From NCBI RefSeq assembly GCF_000744785.1, contig NZ_JQMO01000003.1, forward strand, positions 4,836,001 through 4,900,000: a DNA stretch of 64,000 bases, given 5' to 3'. Under the pieces are notes generated by a model that saw nothing but the letters and a program-made list of their open reading frames with translations, made no database searches and was not told where the DNA came from. Below are positions 8,653 to 17,014 of this stretch, in pieces. The first letter of the stretch is position 1. Each line of letters starts with the position of its first letter. A program made the position numbers and the translations under genes. This DNA comes from Kitasatospora azatica KCTC 9699 (GTDB lineage: Bacteria; Actinomycetota; Actinomycetes; Streptomycetales; Streptomycetaceae).

Positions 8653-9442
8653 GGCGGCGGATCTCCCCACGCAGGTCTTCGGTGATCTCGACGGACAGGT
8701 CCGCGACGGCGGCGGACTCGATTCGGCGCGGCTGCGGCAGGTCGACCTGCCACTGCTTGGCCACCCGGCCGGGCCGGGAGGAGAGCAGCACCACGCGCTG
8801 GGCCAGCCGGACGGCCTCGCGCACGTTGTGCGTGACGAACAGGACGGTCAGCTGCCGTTCCTGCCAGATCCGGGTGATCTCCTCGTGCAGCACGTCGCGG
8901 GTGATCGCGTCCAGGGCCGCGAACGGCTCGTCCATCAGCAGCACGCTGCTGCCCTGGGCGAGCGCCCGGGCCATCGCGACCCGCTGGCGCATGCCGCCGG
9001 AGAGCTCGTGCACCCGCTTGCCGTAGGAGCCGCCGAGCCGCACCAGTTCGAGCAGCCGCTCGGCCTCGGCCTTGCGGTCGGCCCGGGCCACGCCGTTGAG
9101 CCGCAGCGCCAGCTCGATGTTCTTGCCGGCGGTCAGCCACGGGAAGAGCGCGTGCTCCTGGAACATCAGCGCCGGGCGGCCACCGGGCACCTCGATGCTG
9201 CCGGCCGTCGGCTTGTCCAGCCCGGCGACCAGGTTGAGCAGGGTGGACTTGCCGCAGCCGGACGCGCCGAGCAGGCAGACGAACTCGCCGGCGGCGACAT
9301 CGAGGGTGATGTCGTCCAGCACCGGGGTGGCCGCGCCGGGGCGGCCGAAGGACTTGTGCACGCCTGCGATCCGGACGGCAGGGGTGCCGGTCCGGTCCGC
9401 GATGTCGGGGGCCTCGTTCGGGGTGGTCAGTGCCGTGCTCAT
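8639..9442 (-). CDS. ssuB: ABC transporter ATP-binding protein for sulfonates
   Basis: 267 residues. Walker A GASGCGKST, Q-loop LMFQEHALFPW, signature LSGGMRQRVAMARAL, Walker B VLLMDEPFAALD and H-loop VLFVTHNVREA are all intact. The N-terminal 25 residues before VRIAGVHKSFG are a short extra extension. AGGAGG lies upstream of ATG 9442. Together with ssuC and ssuA it should make an ATP-driven importer of alkanesulfonates. Confidence 0.9.
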   Translation of the reverse strand: MSTALTTPNEAPDIADRTGTPAVRIAGVHKSFGRPGAATPVLDDITLDVAAGEFVCLLGASGCGKSTLLNLVAGLDKPTAGSIEVPGGRPALMFQEHALFPWLTAGKNIELALRLNGVARADRKAEAERLLELVRLGGSYGKRVHELSGGMRQRVAMARALAQGSSVLLMDEPFAALDAITRDVLHEEITRIWQERQLTVLFVTHNVREAVRLAQRVVLLSSRPGRVAKQWQVDLPQPRRIESAAVADLSVEITEDLRGEIRRHGQH

Positions 9443-9500
9443 AGCGGGCACCTCCTGGCGTGAGTGGGGCGAGCGAAAACTGGAGCGGGGCCGGGGTCCA

Positions 9501-9546
9501 CCCCCGCCCGACCCTGTGACTGGGCATCGACCGGGACGGGCGGGGG
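9501..9546 (-). terminator. Hairpin between ssuA and ssuB
   Basis: CCCCCGCCCG (9501-9510) pairs with CGGGCGGGGG (9537-9546) across a 26-nt loop, in the 148-bp gap between the ssuA stop and the ssuB start. It could partially terminate, or protect the 3' end of ssuA mRNA, and so raise binding-protein levels over the ATPase and permease. Confidence 0.45.
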
Positions 9547-9590
9547 AGGACACCGGAGCTACCGGTGCGGGGACAACGTCAGTGAGGGTG

Positions 9591-10736
9591 CTACGGGGTG
9601 CCGAGGCCGGCGTCGGCCGCCACGGGCTGACCGGCGGCCTTGAGCACCTTGTTGAGCAGCGACAGGTCGTAGATCCCGGCGATGTTGGGCTTCTTCAGCA
9701 GCCCGGCGGTCACCGCGTGGTCGGCCTCCGCCTGCAGGGTGCTGGCCAGCGGGTCGTCCAGGAAGTCGATGCTCTTCCAGGCCGGGGCGAGCACGTTGGC
9801 CGGCAGCGCGTTGCCGCCGGTCGCCTTGATCGCGTCGTTGGCGTCCTGCTGGGCCTTGTCCGGGTTGGCCTTGATGAAGGCGTTGGACTTCACCGAGCCG
9901 CGCAGCACGGCCTCCACCACGTCCGGGTGCTCCTTGAGGAACTTCTGCGAGACGATGATGTTGGTGATCACGAACTGCTTGTTCGGCCAGAGGTCCTTCT
10001 CGTCCAACAGCACCTTGGCGCCCTTGTTCACCAGGGTGGAGGCGGTGGGCTCGGGCACCCAGGCGCCGTCGATCGAGCCGGAGGAGTAGGCGTCCGGGGT
10101 GACCTTGTTGTCGGTGCGGACCACCGAGACGTCACCGGCGCCGGACTGCGGGTCCACCTTGTAGCCCTTGCCCGACAGGTAGTTCAGCAGCGCCACGTCC
10201 TGGGTGTTGCCGAGCTGCGGGGTGGCGATCTTCTTGCCCTTGAGGTCGTCCAGCGACTTGATCTTGTCCGGGTTGACCACCAGCCCGACGCCACCGGAGG
10301 CCGAGCCGCCGATGATCTTCAGGTTGGTGCTGTTGGACTTCACGTAGCCGTTGATCGCGGGGGAGGGGCCGATCCAGCCGATGTCGATCGAACCGGCGTT
10401 CAGCGCCTCGATCTCGGACGGGCCGGCGTTGAAGACCTGGGTCTTGATCTGGGTGCCGCCGAGCTCCTTCTGGAAGAGCCCTTCCTGCAGGCCGACCAGC
10501 GCGGTGCCGTGGGTCAGGTTGGCGAAGTAGCCGATCTTGACCGTGTCGGCGGACAGCTTCGCACCCGAGGTGGCCGCTGCCGGGGCGGCGTTGGCCTTGG
10601 TGTCGGCCTTGGAGCCGTAGCCGCCGCAGGCGGTCAGCAGGCCGACGGCGGTCAGACCCGCCACGCCGGTCAGCGTGGCGCGTCTGGCGCGCCCGGCGTT
10701 GGGGCGAAGCGGGCTATGCGTCTGAGAGGAAGCCAT
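9591..10736 (-). CDS. ssuA: Sulfonate ABC transporter substrate-binding lipoprotein
   Basis: 381 residues. A basic N-terminus and hydrophobic helix end in the lipobox LLTAC with Cys37 as the lipidation site. The mature part (KIGYFANLTHGTALVGLQEGLF, ALNAGSIDIGWIGPSPA, YLSGKGYKVDPQ) is an NMT1/SsuA-type periplasmic-binding fold (ABC substrate-binding protein). GGTGTCCTTCG precedes the ATG with a weak ribosome site. Upstream gap to cysN is 218 bp, so it may also have its own promoter. Confidence 0.88.
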   Translation of the reverse strand: MASSQTHSPLRPNAGRARRATLTGVAGLTAVGLLTACGGYGSKADTKANAAPAAATSGAKLSADTVKIGYFANLTHGTALVGLQEGLFQKELGGTQIKTQVFNAGPSEIEALNAGSIDIGWIGPSPAINGYVKSNSTNLKIIGGSASGGVGLVVNPDKIKSLDDLKGKKIATPQLGNTQDVALLNYLSGKGYKVDPQSGAGDVSVVRTDNKVTPDAYSSGSIDGAWVPEPTASTLVNKGAKVLLDEKDLWPNKQFVITNIIVSQKFLKEHPDVVEAVLRGSVKSNAFIKANPDKAQQDANDAIKATGGNALPANVLAPAWKSIDFLDDPLASTLQAEADHAVTAGLLKKPNIAGIYDLSLLNKVLKAAGQPVAADAGLGTP

Positions 10737-10954
10737 GGGAGGTGTCCTTCGCTGGAACGGTCAAGGGAAGCTGGTGCGTTGGCACGCCGGGTGCCGTCTT
10801 CTGGAGGTGCGGAAGGCGGCGGTGCACCCGGTGACGGAGTGTCAGAGACCCCGTCCGGACCCACATCGGCCGATGCCGCCCTGGCCACTGCCACGGACGC
10901 CGCTGCCGATGCGGCCGCCTTCCTTGTCCATGCCGGAGAACGCCTCTCCTGACA
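10737..10954 (-). other. Intergenic region cysN-ssuA
   Basis: 218 bp separate the cysN stop from the ssuA start. Just after the cysN stop the RNA can fold GGAGA-GGCGT-TCTCC (about 10939-10953). An open frame of 29 Gly/Arg-rich codons (10842-10931) lacks a clear ribosome site, so I do not call it a gene. No promoter hexamers were convincing. Confidence 0.3.
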
Positions 10955-12280
10955 TCAGACCCAGTCCCCCTCTTCCGCCTGCGGCTCGGCCACCGCGAGG
11001 GCGCCGCCGAAGGCCTCGCCCGCCATACCGGCGGTGAGCGTGGTGCCGTCGGCCGGGTCGATCAGCAGGAAGGACCCGGTCCGGCGGTTGTCGGTGTAGT
11101 CGTCCAGCGCCAGCGGCTCGGCGGTGCGCAGCACCACGCGGCCGATGTCGTTGACGCCCAAGCCCTCGGCGCCGGAGCGCTGTTCGAGGGTGTCGATGTC
11201 GATCCGGTAGGAGATCTCCTTGACCAGCGCGCGCACCGTGCGGGTGGTGTGCTTGAGCAGCACCTTGTCCCCGGCGCGCAGCGGGCGCTCGTGCAGGTGG
11301 CTCACGGTCGCCTCGACGTCCTTGGTGGGCACCGGCACCGGGCCCGCCGCGATCAGGTCGCCGCGCGAGATGTCGATGTCCTCGGCCAGGCGCACGGTGA
11401 TCGACTGCGGCGCCCAGGCGACGTCGGTCGCCTCGCCGAGCAGGTCGATGCCCGCCACCGTGGTGGTGTGCCCGGAGGGCAGCACCGTGACGGCGTCGCC
11501 GGTGCGCAGCACGCCGGAGGCCAACTGCCCGGCGTAGCCGCGGTAGTCGGGGTTCTCGGCGGACTGCGGCCGGATCACGTACTGGACCGGGAAGCGGGCC
11601 GGCTCGACGCTCGGGTCGGTGCCGACCGGCACCGTCTCCAGGTGCTCCAGCAGGGTCGGGCCGCCGTACCAGTCCATGTGCGCGGAGGGCTCGACCACGT
11701 TGTCGCCGGCCAGCGCCGAGATCGGGATCGAGACGATGTCGCTCACCCCGAGGGAGGCCGCGTAGGCGGTGAACTCCTCGGCGATCGCCGCGAAGACGGG
11801 CTCGGCGTAGTCGACCAGGTCCATCTTGTTGACGGCCAGGACCACGTGCGGCACCCGCAGCAGCGCGGCCACCGCGGCGTGCCGGCGGGTCTGCTCGACC
11901 ACGCCGTTGCGCGCGTCCACCAGCACCACGGCCAGCTCGGCGGTGGAGGCGCCGGTCACCATGTTGCGGGTGTACTGCACGTGCCCGGGGGTGTCGGCCA
12001 GGATGAACCGCCGCCGGGGCGTGGCGAAGTAGCGGTACGCCACGTCGATGGTGATGCCCTGCTCGCGCTCGGCCCGCAGGCCGTCGGTGAGCAGCGCCAG
12101 GTCGGGAGCCTCCTGGCCGCGCTTGCGGGAGGCGTGCTCGACGGCCTCCAGCTGGTCGGCCAGCACCGACTTGGAGTCGTGCAGCAGGCGGCCGACCAGG
12201 GTCGACTTGCCGTCGTCCACGGACCCGGCGGTGGCGAAACGCAGCAGCGAGGTGGCGGTCAATTCGGTGGTGCTGGACAT
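10955..12280 (-). CDS. cysN: Sulfate adenylyltransferase subunit 1 (GTPase)
   Basis: 441 residues. G1 GSVDDGKST (19-27), the Thr of switch I in REQGITIDVAYRYF, G3 DTPGH and G4 NKMD are present, followed by EF-Tu-like beta-barrel domains. The GTPase stimulates the CysD subunit to form APS from sulfate and ATP. Its length is normal for an actinobacterial CysN without a fused CysC domain, and a separate cysC is present. It begins one base after the cysD stop (12282). Confidence 0.95.
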   Translation of the reverse strand: MSSTTELTATSLLRFATAGSVDDGKSTLVGRLLHDSKSVLADQLEAVEHASRKRGQEAPDLALLTDGLRAEREQGITIDVAYRYFATPRRRFILADTPGHVQYTRNMVTGASTAELAVVLVDARNGVVEQTRRHAAVAALLRVPHVVLAVNKMDLVDYAEPVFAAIAEEFTAYAASLGVSDIVSIPISALAGDNVVEPSAHMDWYGGPTLLEHLETVPVGTDPSVEPARFPVQYVIRPQSAENPDYRGYAGQLASGVLRTGDAVTVLPSGHTTTVAGIDLLGEATDVAWAPQSITVRLAEDIDISRGDLIAAGPVPVPTKDVEATVSHLHERPLRAGDKVLLKHTTRTVRALVKEISYRIDIDTLEQRSGAEGLGVNDIGRVVLRTAEPLALDDYTDNRRTGSFLLIDPADGTTLTAGMAGEAFGGALAVAEPQAEEGDWV

Positions 12281-12281
12281 T

Positions 12282-13220
12282 TTAGAAGTACCCCTCGCGC
12301 TTGCGGTCTTCCATGGCGGCCTCGGAGAGCTTGTCGTCGGCCCGGGTCGCCCCCCGCTCGGTCAGCCGGCTGGCGGCGATCTCGGTGATCACGTCCGCGA
12401 TGGTCGCGGCGGCCGAGTCGACGGCGCCGGTGCAGGACATGTCGCCGACCGTGCGGTAGCGGATCAGCCGCCGCTGCACCGTCTCGCCCTCCTTGGGGCC
12501 GCCCCACTCGCCGGCGGTCAGCCACATGCCGTCGCGGGCGAAGACGTCGCGCTCGTGCGCGTAGTAGATCTCCGGCAGCTCGATCGCCTCGCGCTCGATG
12601 TACTGCCAGACGTCCAGCTCGGTCCAGTTGGAGAGCGGGAAGACCCGGACGTGCTCGCCGACCGCGTGCTTGCCGTTGTAGAGGTTCCACAGCTCGGGGC
12701 GCTGGCGGCGCGGGTCCCAGGCGCCGAACTCGTCGCGCAGCGAGAACACCCGCTCCTTGGCGCGGGCCTTCTCCTCGTCCCGGCGGCCGCCGCCGAAGAC
12801 CGCGTCGAACTTGCCGGTCTCGATGGCGTCCAGCAGCGGGACGGTCTGCAGCGGGTTGCGGGTGCCGTCCGGGCGCTCGCGCAGCCGGCCGTCGTCGATG
12901 AAGTCCTGCACGCTCGCCACGTGCAGCCGCAGGTTGTGCTCGGCCACCACGCGGTCGCGGTAGGCGATCACCTCGGGGAAGTTGTGGCCGGTGTCCACGT
13001 GCAGCAGCGAGAACGGGATCGGCGCCGGGGCGAAGGCCTTGAGCGCCAGGTGCAGCATGACGATCGAGTCCTTGCCGCCGGAGAACAGGATCACCGGACG
13101 CTCGAACTCCCCCGCGACCTCGCGGAAGATGTGCACCGCCTCGGCCTCCAGGGCGTCGAGGTGGGAGAGCGCGAAGGGATTGTCGCTGCGCTCGATCGGG
13201 CTGGCGGTCGCGGTCGTCAT
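12282..13220 (-). CDS. cysD: Sulfate adenylyltransferase subunit 2
   Basis: 312 residues. The PP-loop SGGKDS (47-52), HVDTGHNFPEVIAYRD and the C-terminal KREGYF typical of CysD are seen. It is the catalytic subunit that adenylates sulfate to APS with CysN. Its ATG overlaps the cysC stop by 4 bp (ATGA), so cysC-cysD-cysN are coupled. Confidence 0.96.
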   Translation of the reverse strand: MTTATASPIERSDNPFALSHLDALEAEAVHIFREVAGEFERPVILFSGGKDSIVMLHLALKAFAPAPIPFSLLHVDTGHNFPEVIAYRDRVVAEHNLRLHVASVQDFIDDGRLRERPDGTRNPLQTVPLLDAIETGKFDAVFGGGRRDEEKARAKERVFSLRDEFGAWDPRRQRPELWNLYNGKHAVGEHVRVFPLSNWTELDVWQYIEREAIELPEIYYAHERDVFARDGMWLTAGEWGGPKEGETVQRRLIRYRTVGDMSCTGAVDSAAATIADVITEIAASRLTERGATRADDKLSEAAMEDRKREGYF

Positions 13221-13831
13221 GCGAGGCCCCTCTCGGACAGGAAGGTGTGCAGTTCGGCGGCGGACTCGGCGACCGAGCGGCCCTGGGTCTGCAGGCGCAG
13301 CTCGGGGTGCTCGGGAGCCTCGTACGGGTCGTCGACGCCGGTGAGGCCGGAGATCTCACCGGCGGCCTGCTTGGCGTACAGGCCCTTGACGTCGCGCTCC
13401 GAGCAGAGCTCGACGGGGGTGGCAACGTGGATCTCCAGGAACTCGGCGCCCTGCTCGGCGTGCCGGGTGCGGACCGCGGCACGGGAGTCGGCGTAGGGGG
13501 CGATCACCGGGGCGAGCACCTTCACACCGTTCTTGGCCAGCTTCTCGGCGACGAAGCCGATCCTGGTCACGTTGGTGTGCCGGTCCTCCTTGCTGAAACC
13601 CAGTCCCTTGGAGAGGAACTCGCGGATCTCGTCCCCGTCCAGCACCTCGACCTTGTGGCCCTCGGCGCGCAGCCGGTCGGCCAGCGCGAAGGCCAGGGTG
13701 GTCTTGCCGGCGCTGGGCAGCCCGGTCAGCCACACCGTGGCGCCGCGCTCGCAGGGGGCGGCCACGGGGGCCGCCTCCGCGGCTTCCCCGGCGGCGGCCA
13801 AGGTGTCGGCTGTGGTCACGTTTCGCTCCAA
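13217..13831 (-). CDS. cysC: Adenylylsulfate kinase
   Basis: 204 residues. P-loop GLPSAGKTT (37-45), VLDGDEIREFLSKGLGFSKEDRHTNVTRIGFVA-type APS-binding region, and the ELCSERDVKGLYAKQAAGEISGLTGVDDPYE lid region are canonical for APS kinase, which phosphorylates APS to PAPS. The first 28 residues are an Ala-rich extension. Cotranscribed with cysD and cysN downstream. Upstream lies an AT-rich patch and the tandem repeats. Confidence 0.95.
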   Translation of the reverse strand: MERNVTTADTLAAAGEAAEAAPVAAPCERGATVWLTGLPSAGKTTLAFALADRLRAEGHKVEVLDGDEIREFLSKGLGFSKEDRHTNVTRIGFVAEKLAKNGVKVLAPVIAPYADSRAAVRTRHAEQGAEFLEIHVATPVELCSERDVKGLYAKQAAGEISGLTGVDDPYEAPEHPELRLQTQGRSVAESAAELHTFLSERGLA

Positions 13832-13860
13832 AATTAAGTAACTGACAAAAAAAGAGGATT

Positions 13861-13952
13861 CAGAGGTGGCTGTATCCGTTGACCATCAGAGGTGGCTGTA
13901 TCCATTGACCATCAGAGATGGCTGTATCCATTGACCATCAGAGATGGATCCC
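13861..13952. repeat. 26-bp tandem repeat spanning the cysH 3' end (3 copies plus partial)
   Basis: Three head-to-tail copies start at 13861, 13887 and 13913, differing by one or two bases (GAGGTGG/GAGATGG; CCGTTGA/CCATTGA), and a fourth partial copy (13939-13952) is the real end of cysH. Read on the minus strand, the end of cysH including its TGA has been duplicated downstream into the cysH-cysC spacer. Each copy carries a TGATGGTCAA segment. 26 bp is not a codon multiple, so the repeats are not coding. Confidence 0.9.
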
Positions 13953-14636
13953 GCACTCGGTCTTGCCGGACCCGGCCCAGCGGCCGGCCCGGCCCTCCTC
14001 GCCCTCGCCCGGCTTGCGGGTGCAGGAGAGCGGCGAGCAGCCGACCGAGGTGTAGCCCTCCCACAGCAGCGGGTTGAGCAGCACCCCGTTGGCCTGGACG
14101 TAGGCGTCCACGTCCGCCTGGGTCCAGCGGGCGATCGGCGCGATCTTCACCTTGCGGCGCTTCGCGTCCCAGGCCACCACCGGGGTGTTGGCGCGGGACG
14201 GCGACTCGTCGCGGCGCAGGCCGGTCGCCCAGGCGTCGTAGGCGCCCAGTCCGCGCTGCAGCGGCTCGACCTTGCGCAGCGAGCAGCACAGGTCCGGGTC
14301 CCGGTCGTGCAGGTTGGGCCCGTACTCGGCGTCCTGCTCGGCCACCGTCTGACGCGGGGTCAGGGTGATCACGTTGACCGGCATGGTCGCGGCGACCGCG
14401 TCCCGGGTGCCGATGGTCTCCGGGAAGTGGTAGCCGGTGTCCAGGAAGACCACGTCGATGCCGGGCAGCGCGGTGGAGGCCAGGTGGGCGACCACCGCGT
14501 CCTCCATCGAGGAGGTGACGCAGAGCTTCTTGCCGAAGGTGCCGGCGGCCCAGCGCAGGATCTCCTGCGCCGAGGCCTCCTCCAGATCGCGCCCGGCCGC
14601 GGTGGCCAGCGCCTCCAGATCAGTGGTGGTGCTCAC
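13938..14636 (-). CDS. cysH: APS/PAPS reductase with atypical cysteine spacing
   Basis: 232 residues from GTG 14636 (GGGGGAG upstream). VTSSMEDAVVAHLA, FLDTGYHFPETIGTRD, the CCSLRKVEPL pair and the C-terminal KTECGIHL identify an assimilatory APS/PAPS reductase that reduces activated sulfate to sulfite. CC plus a later Cys pair indicates the 4Fe-4S, APS-type branch. The second pair here reads VGCSPLSCTR, four residues between cysteines rather than the usual two. The start overlaps the zinc-ribbon gene by 17 bp. Confidence 0.93.
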   Translation of the reverse strand: MSTTTDLEALATAAGRDLEEASAQEILRWAAGTFGKKLCVTSSMEDAVVAHLASTALPGIDVVFLDTGYHFPETIGTRDAVAATMPVNVITLTPRQTVAEQDAEYGPNLHDRDPDLCCSLRKVEPLQRGLGAYDAWATGLRRDESPSRANTPVVAWDAKRRKVKIAPIARWTQADVDAYVQANGVLLNPLLWEGYTSVGCSPLSCTRKPGEGEEGRAGRWAGSGKTECGIHL

Positions 14637-14799
14637 TTGTGCTCCCCCCGTTCGAAGCTGACAGCAGACCAAGGAACTTCACTTGGAAAGCGCGGCGGCA
14701 GCTCGCGCATTCCCAGGCGCCGTGTCCGCCTTCCGCGGACGGGCGAAGGTCCTCGTCACCGCAGTACGGGCAGTAGAACGGGGCCGCGCGCTCGCTCAT
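14620..14799 (-). CDS. Small zinc-ribbon protein of the sulfate operon
   Basis: 59 residues from ATG 14799 with GAGG upstream. FYCPYCGDEDLRP and WECASCRRAFQVKF form a CxxC-CxxC zinc ribbon. It lies between sirA and cysH and overlaps the cysH start, so it is translated with the reductase genes. Conserved position in actinobacterial sulfur operons (from memory) suggests a role in metal or sulfur handling, or in regulation, but no activity is known to me. Confidence 0.75.
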   Translation of the reverse strand: MSERAAPFYCPYCGDEDLRPSAEGGHGAWECASCRRAFQVKFLGLLSASNGGSTSEHHH

Positions 14800-14872
14800 G
14801 CGGCCACCTCGCTTCGCTCGGCGGTCGCTTCGCGAGACGCGCACCTCTTGATGGTTCGCTCGCTTCGCTCGC
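14800..14872 (-). repeat. Short GCTTCGCTCGC-type repeats between sirA and zinc-ribbon gene
   Basis: This spacer contains four near copies of CGCTTCGCTCG or its variants (around 14810, 14826, 14853 and 14862), which can form small GCGAAGC-loop hairpins. The same CGCTTCGCTCGCTCAC string occurs near 4288. Such elements are common in Streptomyces spacers; here they may weaken or protect the message between sirA and cysH. Confidence 0.5.
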
Positions 14873-16585
14873 TCACGACAACTGCTCCTCGCTGGCCCGG
14901 GCGGTCCACTGGGCGAACCGCTCGCCCTCCTCGCGGTCGGCCTGGAAGCGGGTCAGCACCCGCTCCACGTAGTCCGGCAGGCCGTCCTTGGTGACCTTCA
15001 GCCCGCGCACCTTGCGGCCGAAGCCGGCCTCCAGGCCGAGCGCGCCGCCCAGGTGGACCTGGTAGCCCTCCACCTGGTTGCCGTGCTCGTCGGTCACCAG
15101 CTGGCCCTTGAGACCGATGTCCGCGACCTGGATCCGGGCGCAGGCGTTCGGGCAGCCGTTGATGTTGATGGTCAGCGGCTCGTCGAACTGCGGCAGCCGT
15201 GCCTCCAGCTCGTCGATCAGGGTGCGCCCGCGCTCCTTGGTCTCGACGATGGCGAGCTTGCAGTACTCGATGCCGGTGCAGGCCATGGTGCCGCGGCGGA
15301 ACGGGGACGGGGTGACACGCAGGTCCAGCGCCTCCAGGCCGGCCACCAGGGACTCGACGTGCTCCTCGGGCACGTCCAGCACCAGCATCTTCTGCTCGGC
15401 GGTGGTGCGCAGCCGGTCCGAGCCGTGCGCGGCGGCGAGTTCGGCGACCTTGCCGAGCAGGGCGCCGTCCACCCGGCCGACCCGCGGCGCGAAGCCGACG
15501 TAGTAGTTGCCGTCCTTCTGCTTGTGCACGCCGACGTGGTCGCGCCAGACGCCGGTGGGCTGCTCGGGCGCGGGGCCGTCGACCAGCTGGTACTTGAGGT
15601 ACTCGTCCTCCAGCACCTGGCGGAACTTGTCCTTGCCCCAGTCGGCGACCAGGAACTTCAGGCGGGCGCGGTTGCGCAGCCGGCGGTAGCCGTAGTCGCG
15701 GAAGATGCCGATCACGCCGCCGTAGACGTCCGCGACCTCCTGCAGCGGCACCCAGGCGCCCAGGCGCACACCCAGCTTGGGGTTGGTGGACAGGCCGCCG
15801 CCGACCCACAGGTCGAAGCCCGGGCCGTGCTCGGGGTGGTTCACGCCGACGAAGGCGATGTCGTTGATCTCGTGCGCCACGTCCAGCAGCGGGGAGCCGG
15901 AGACCGCCGACTTGAACTTGCGCGGCAGGTTGGAGAAGTCCGGGTTGCCGATGAAGCGGCGCTGGATCTCCTCGATGGCGGGGGTGCCGTCGATGATCTC
16001 GTCCTCGGCGATGCCGGCCACCGGGGAGCCGAGGATGACCCGCGGGGTGTCGCCGCAGGCCTCGGTGGTGGACAGGCCGACGCCCTCCAGCTTCTGCCAG
16101 ATCGCGGGCATGTCCTCGATCCGGATCCAGTGGTACTGGATGTTCTGGCGGTCGGTCAGGTCGGCGGTGCCGCGCGCGTACTGCTGCGAGACCTCGGCGA
16201 TCGCCTGCAGCTGGGCGACGGTGAGGCGGCCGCCGTCGATCCGGACCCGGAGCATGAAGTACTCGGCGTCCAGCTCGTGCGGCTCCAGGATCGCGGTCTT
16301 GCCGCCGTCGATCCCCTCCTTGCGCTGGGTGTACAGACCCCACCAGCGCATCCGGCCGCGCAGGTCGGACGGGTCGATCGAGTCGAAGCCGCGGTGCGCG
16401 TAGATCGTCTCAATGCGTGTCCGCACATTGAGACCGTCATCGTCCTTCTTGAACTGCTCGTTGGCGTTCAGCGGAGTGAAGTGCCCCATGCCCCACTGGC
16501 CCTCGCCACGGTGGCGGGTCACCTTGCGGGCGGCGGCAGCACGGGGCGCGGGCTGGGGCTCGACCGGGTCGGAAGTGGTTGGCAT
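14873..16585 (-). CDS. sirA: Ferredoxin-dependent sulfite reductase
   Basis: 570 residues from ATG 16585 (AAGGACC upstream). Two nitrite/sulfite reductase repeats are visible, and the C-terminal half carries C436-x5-C442 and C478-x3-C482, the ligands of the 4Fe-4S/siroheme centre. It reduces sulfite to sulfide with six electrons from ferredoxin. Nitrite reductases of the same family look similar, but the surrounding cys genes and siroheme chelatase make sulfite the natural substrate. First enzyme gene of the operon, preceded by a leader peptide. Confidence 0.93.
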   Translation of the reverse strand: MPTTSDPVEPQPAPRAAAARKVTRHRGEGQWGMGHFTPLNANEQFKKDDDGLNVRTRIETIYAHRGFDSIDPSDLRGRMRWWGLYTQRKEGIDGGKTAILEPHELDAEYFMLRVRIDGGRLTVAQLQAIAEVSQQYARGTADLTDRQNIQYHWIRIEDMPAIWQKLEGVGLSTTEACGDTPRVILGSPVAGIAEDEIIDGTPAIEEIQRRFIGNPDFSNLPRKFKSAVSGSPLLDVAHEINDIAFVGVNHPEHGPGFDLWVGGGLSTNPKLGVRLGAWVPLQEVADVYGGVIGIFRDYGYRRLRNRARLKFLVADWGKDKFRQVLEDEYLKYQLVDGPAPEQPTGVWRDHVGVHKQKDGNYYVGFAPRVGRVDGALLGKVAELAAAHGSDRLRTTAEQKMLVLDVPEEHVESLVAGLEALDLRVTPSPFRRGTMACTGIEYCKLAIVETKERGRTLIDELEARLPQFDEPLTININGCPNACARIQVADIGLKGQLVTDEHGNQVEGYQVHLGGALGLEAGFGRKVRGLKVTKDGLPDYVERVLTRFQADREEGERFAQWTARASEEQLS

Positions 16586-16776
16586 GTGAGGGTCCTTCGG
16601 GGAGGTGGCTCTGCTGCTGGAGGTGTGCGTCTTCCCGGGACCGTGCCTACTCCGACCTGCGAACCTGTGGTACCAGGTGGATGGCGGTGATCGTGGCCCT
16701 GGGCGCCGGCACATCCGCTACGGCGGGGATGGCGAGGCGGGTGGCGCCGGTGCGGTGGTGGCGGCTGGGGTGGGGC
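16586..16776 (-). promoter_or_regulatory. Leader RNA between leader peptide and sirA
   Basis: This 191-nt untranslated stretch follows the leader-peptide stop. It can form competing structures: two CCGGCGCC segments (near 16702 and 16749) can pair with each other or themselves, and ACCTG-GTACC-CAGGT (about 16662-16680) is an inverted repeat. This is compatible with attenuation coupled to the leader peptide, but no clear terminator with a U tract is visible. Confidence 0.45.
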
Positions 16777-16860
16777 TCAGATCACCGGACAGATGGCGCT
16801 GGACACGCGAAGGAGATCGACGTGGAGTCGACCTACTAGGGTGGTTCCGGCGCTAGGCAT
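16777..16860 (-). CDS. Putative leader peptide of the sulfur operon (27 aa, HVDL motif)
   Basis: A 27-codon frame from ATG 16860 to TGA 16777 encodes MPSAGTTLVGRL followed by HVDLLRVSSAICPVI. It matches the pattern I know from automated annotation of actinobacterial sulfur genes as 'putative leader peptide' (HVDLxR followed by Ser and Cys near the C-terminus). It lies 191 bp upstream of sirA. Translation through its Cys codon near the end could report cysteine supply and control the downstream operon by attenuation. No strong Shine-Dalgarno is present, so it may be translated from a leaderless or short-leader RNA. Confidence 0.8.
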   Translation of the reverse strand: MPSAGTTLVGRLHVDLLRVSSAICPVI

Positions 16861-17014
16861 GGCAAGAGATTCGCACGCCGAGCGAGGCGCGGTCCACTGA
16901 CGTCCAGAATGCGGACGAGTTTGTTCCGAATCGCGAGATCGGCGCGCAGTCGCCGAGCTGGCGACGGTACCGGCCCGCCGGTGCGCCCGAAGCTCTGGGC
17001 CTGCCCGATACCGT

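Noticed and set aside
10842-10931. 29-codon frame between cysN and ssuA as a second leader peptide
   Set aside because: Gly/Arg-rich, no HVDL motif and no proper ribosome site.
13861-13952. Possible CRISPR-like array
   Set aside because: Copies are directly adjacent with no spacers and include a gene's stop codon; no cas genes nearby.
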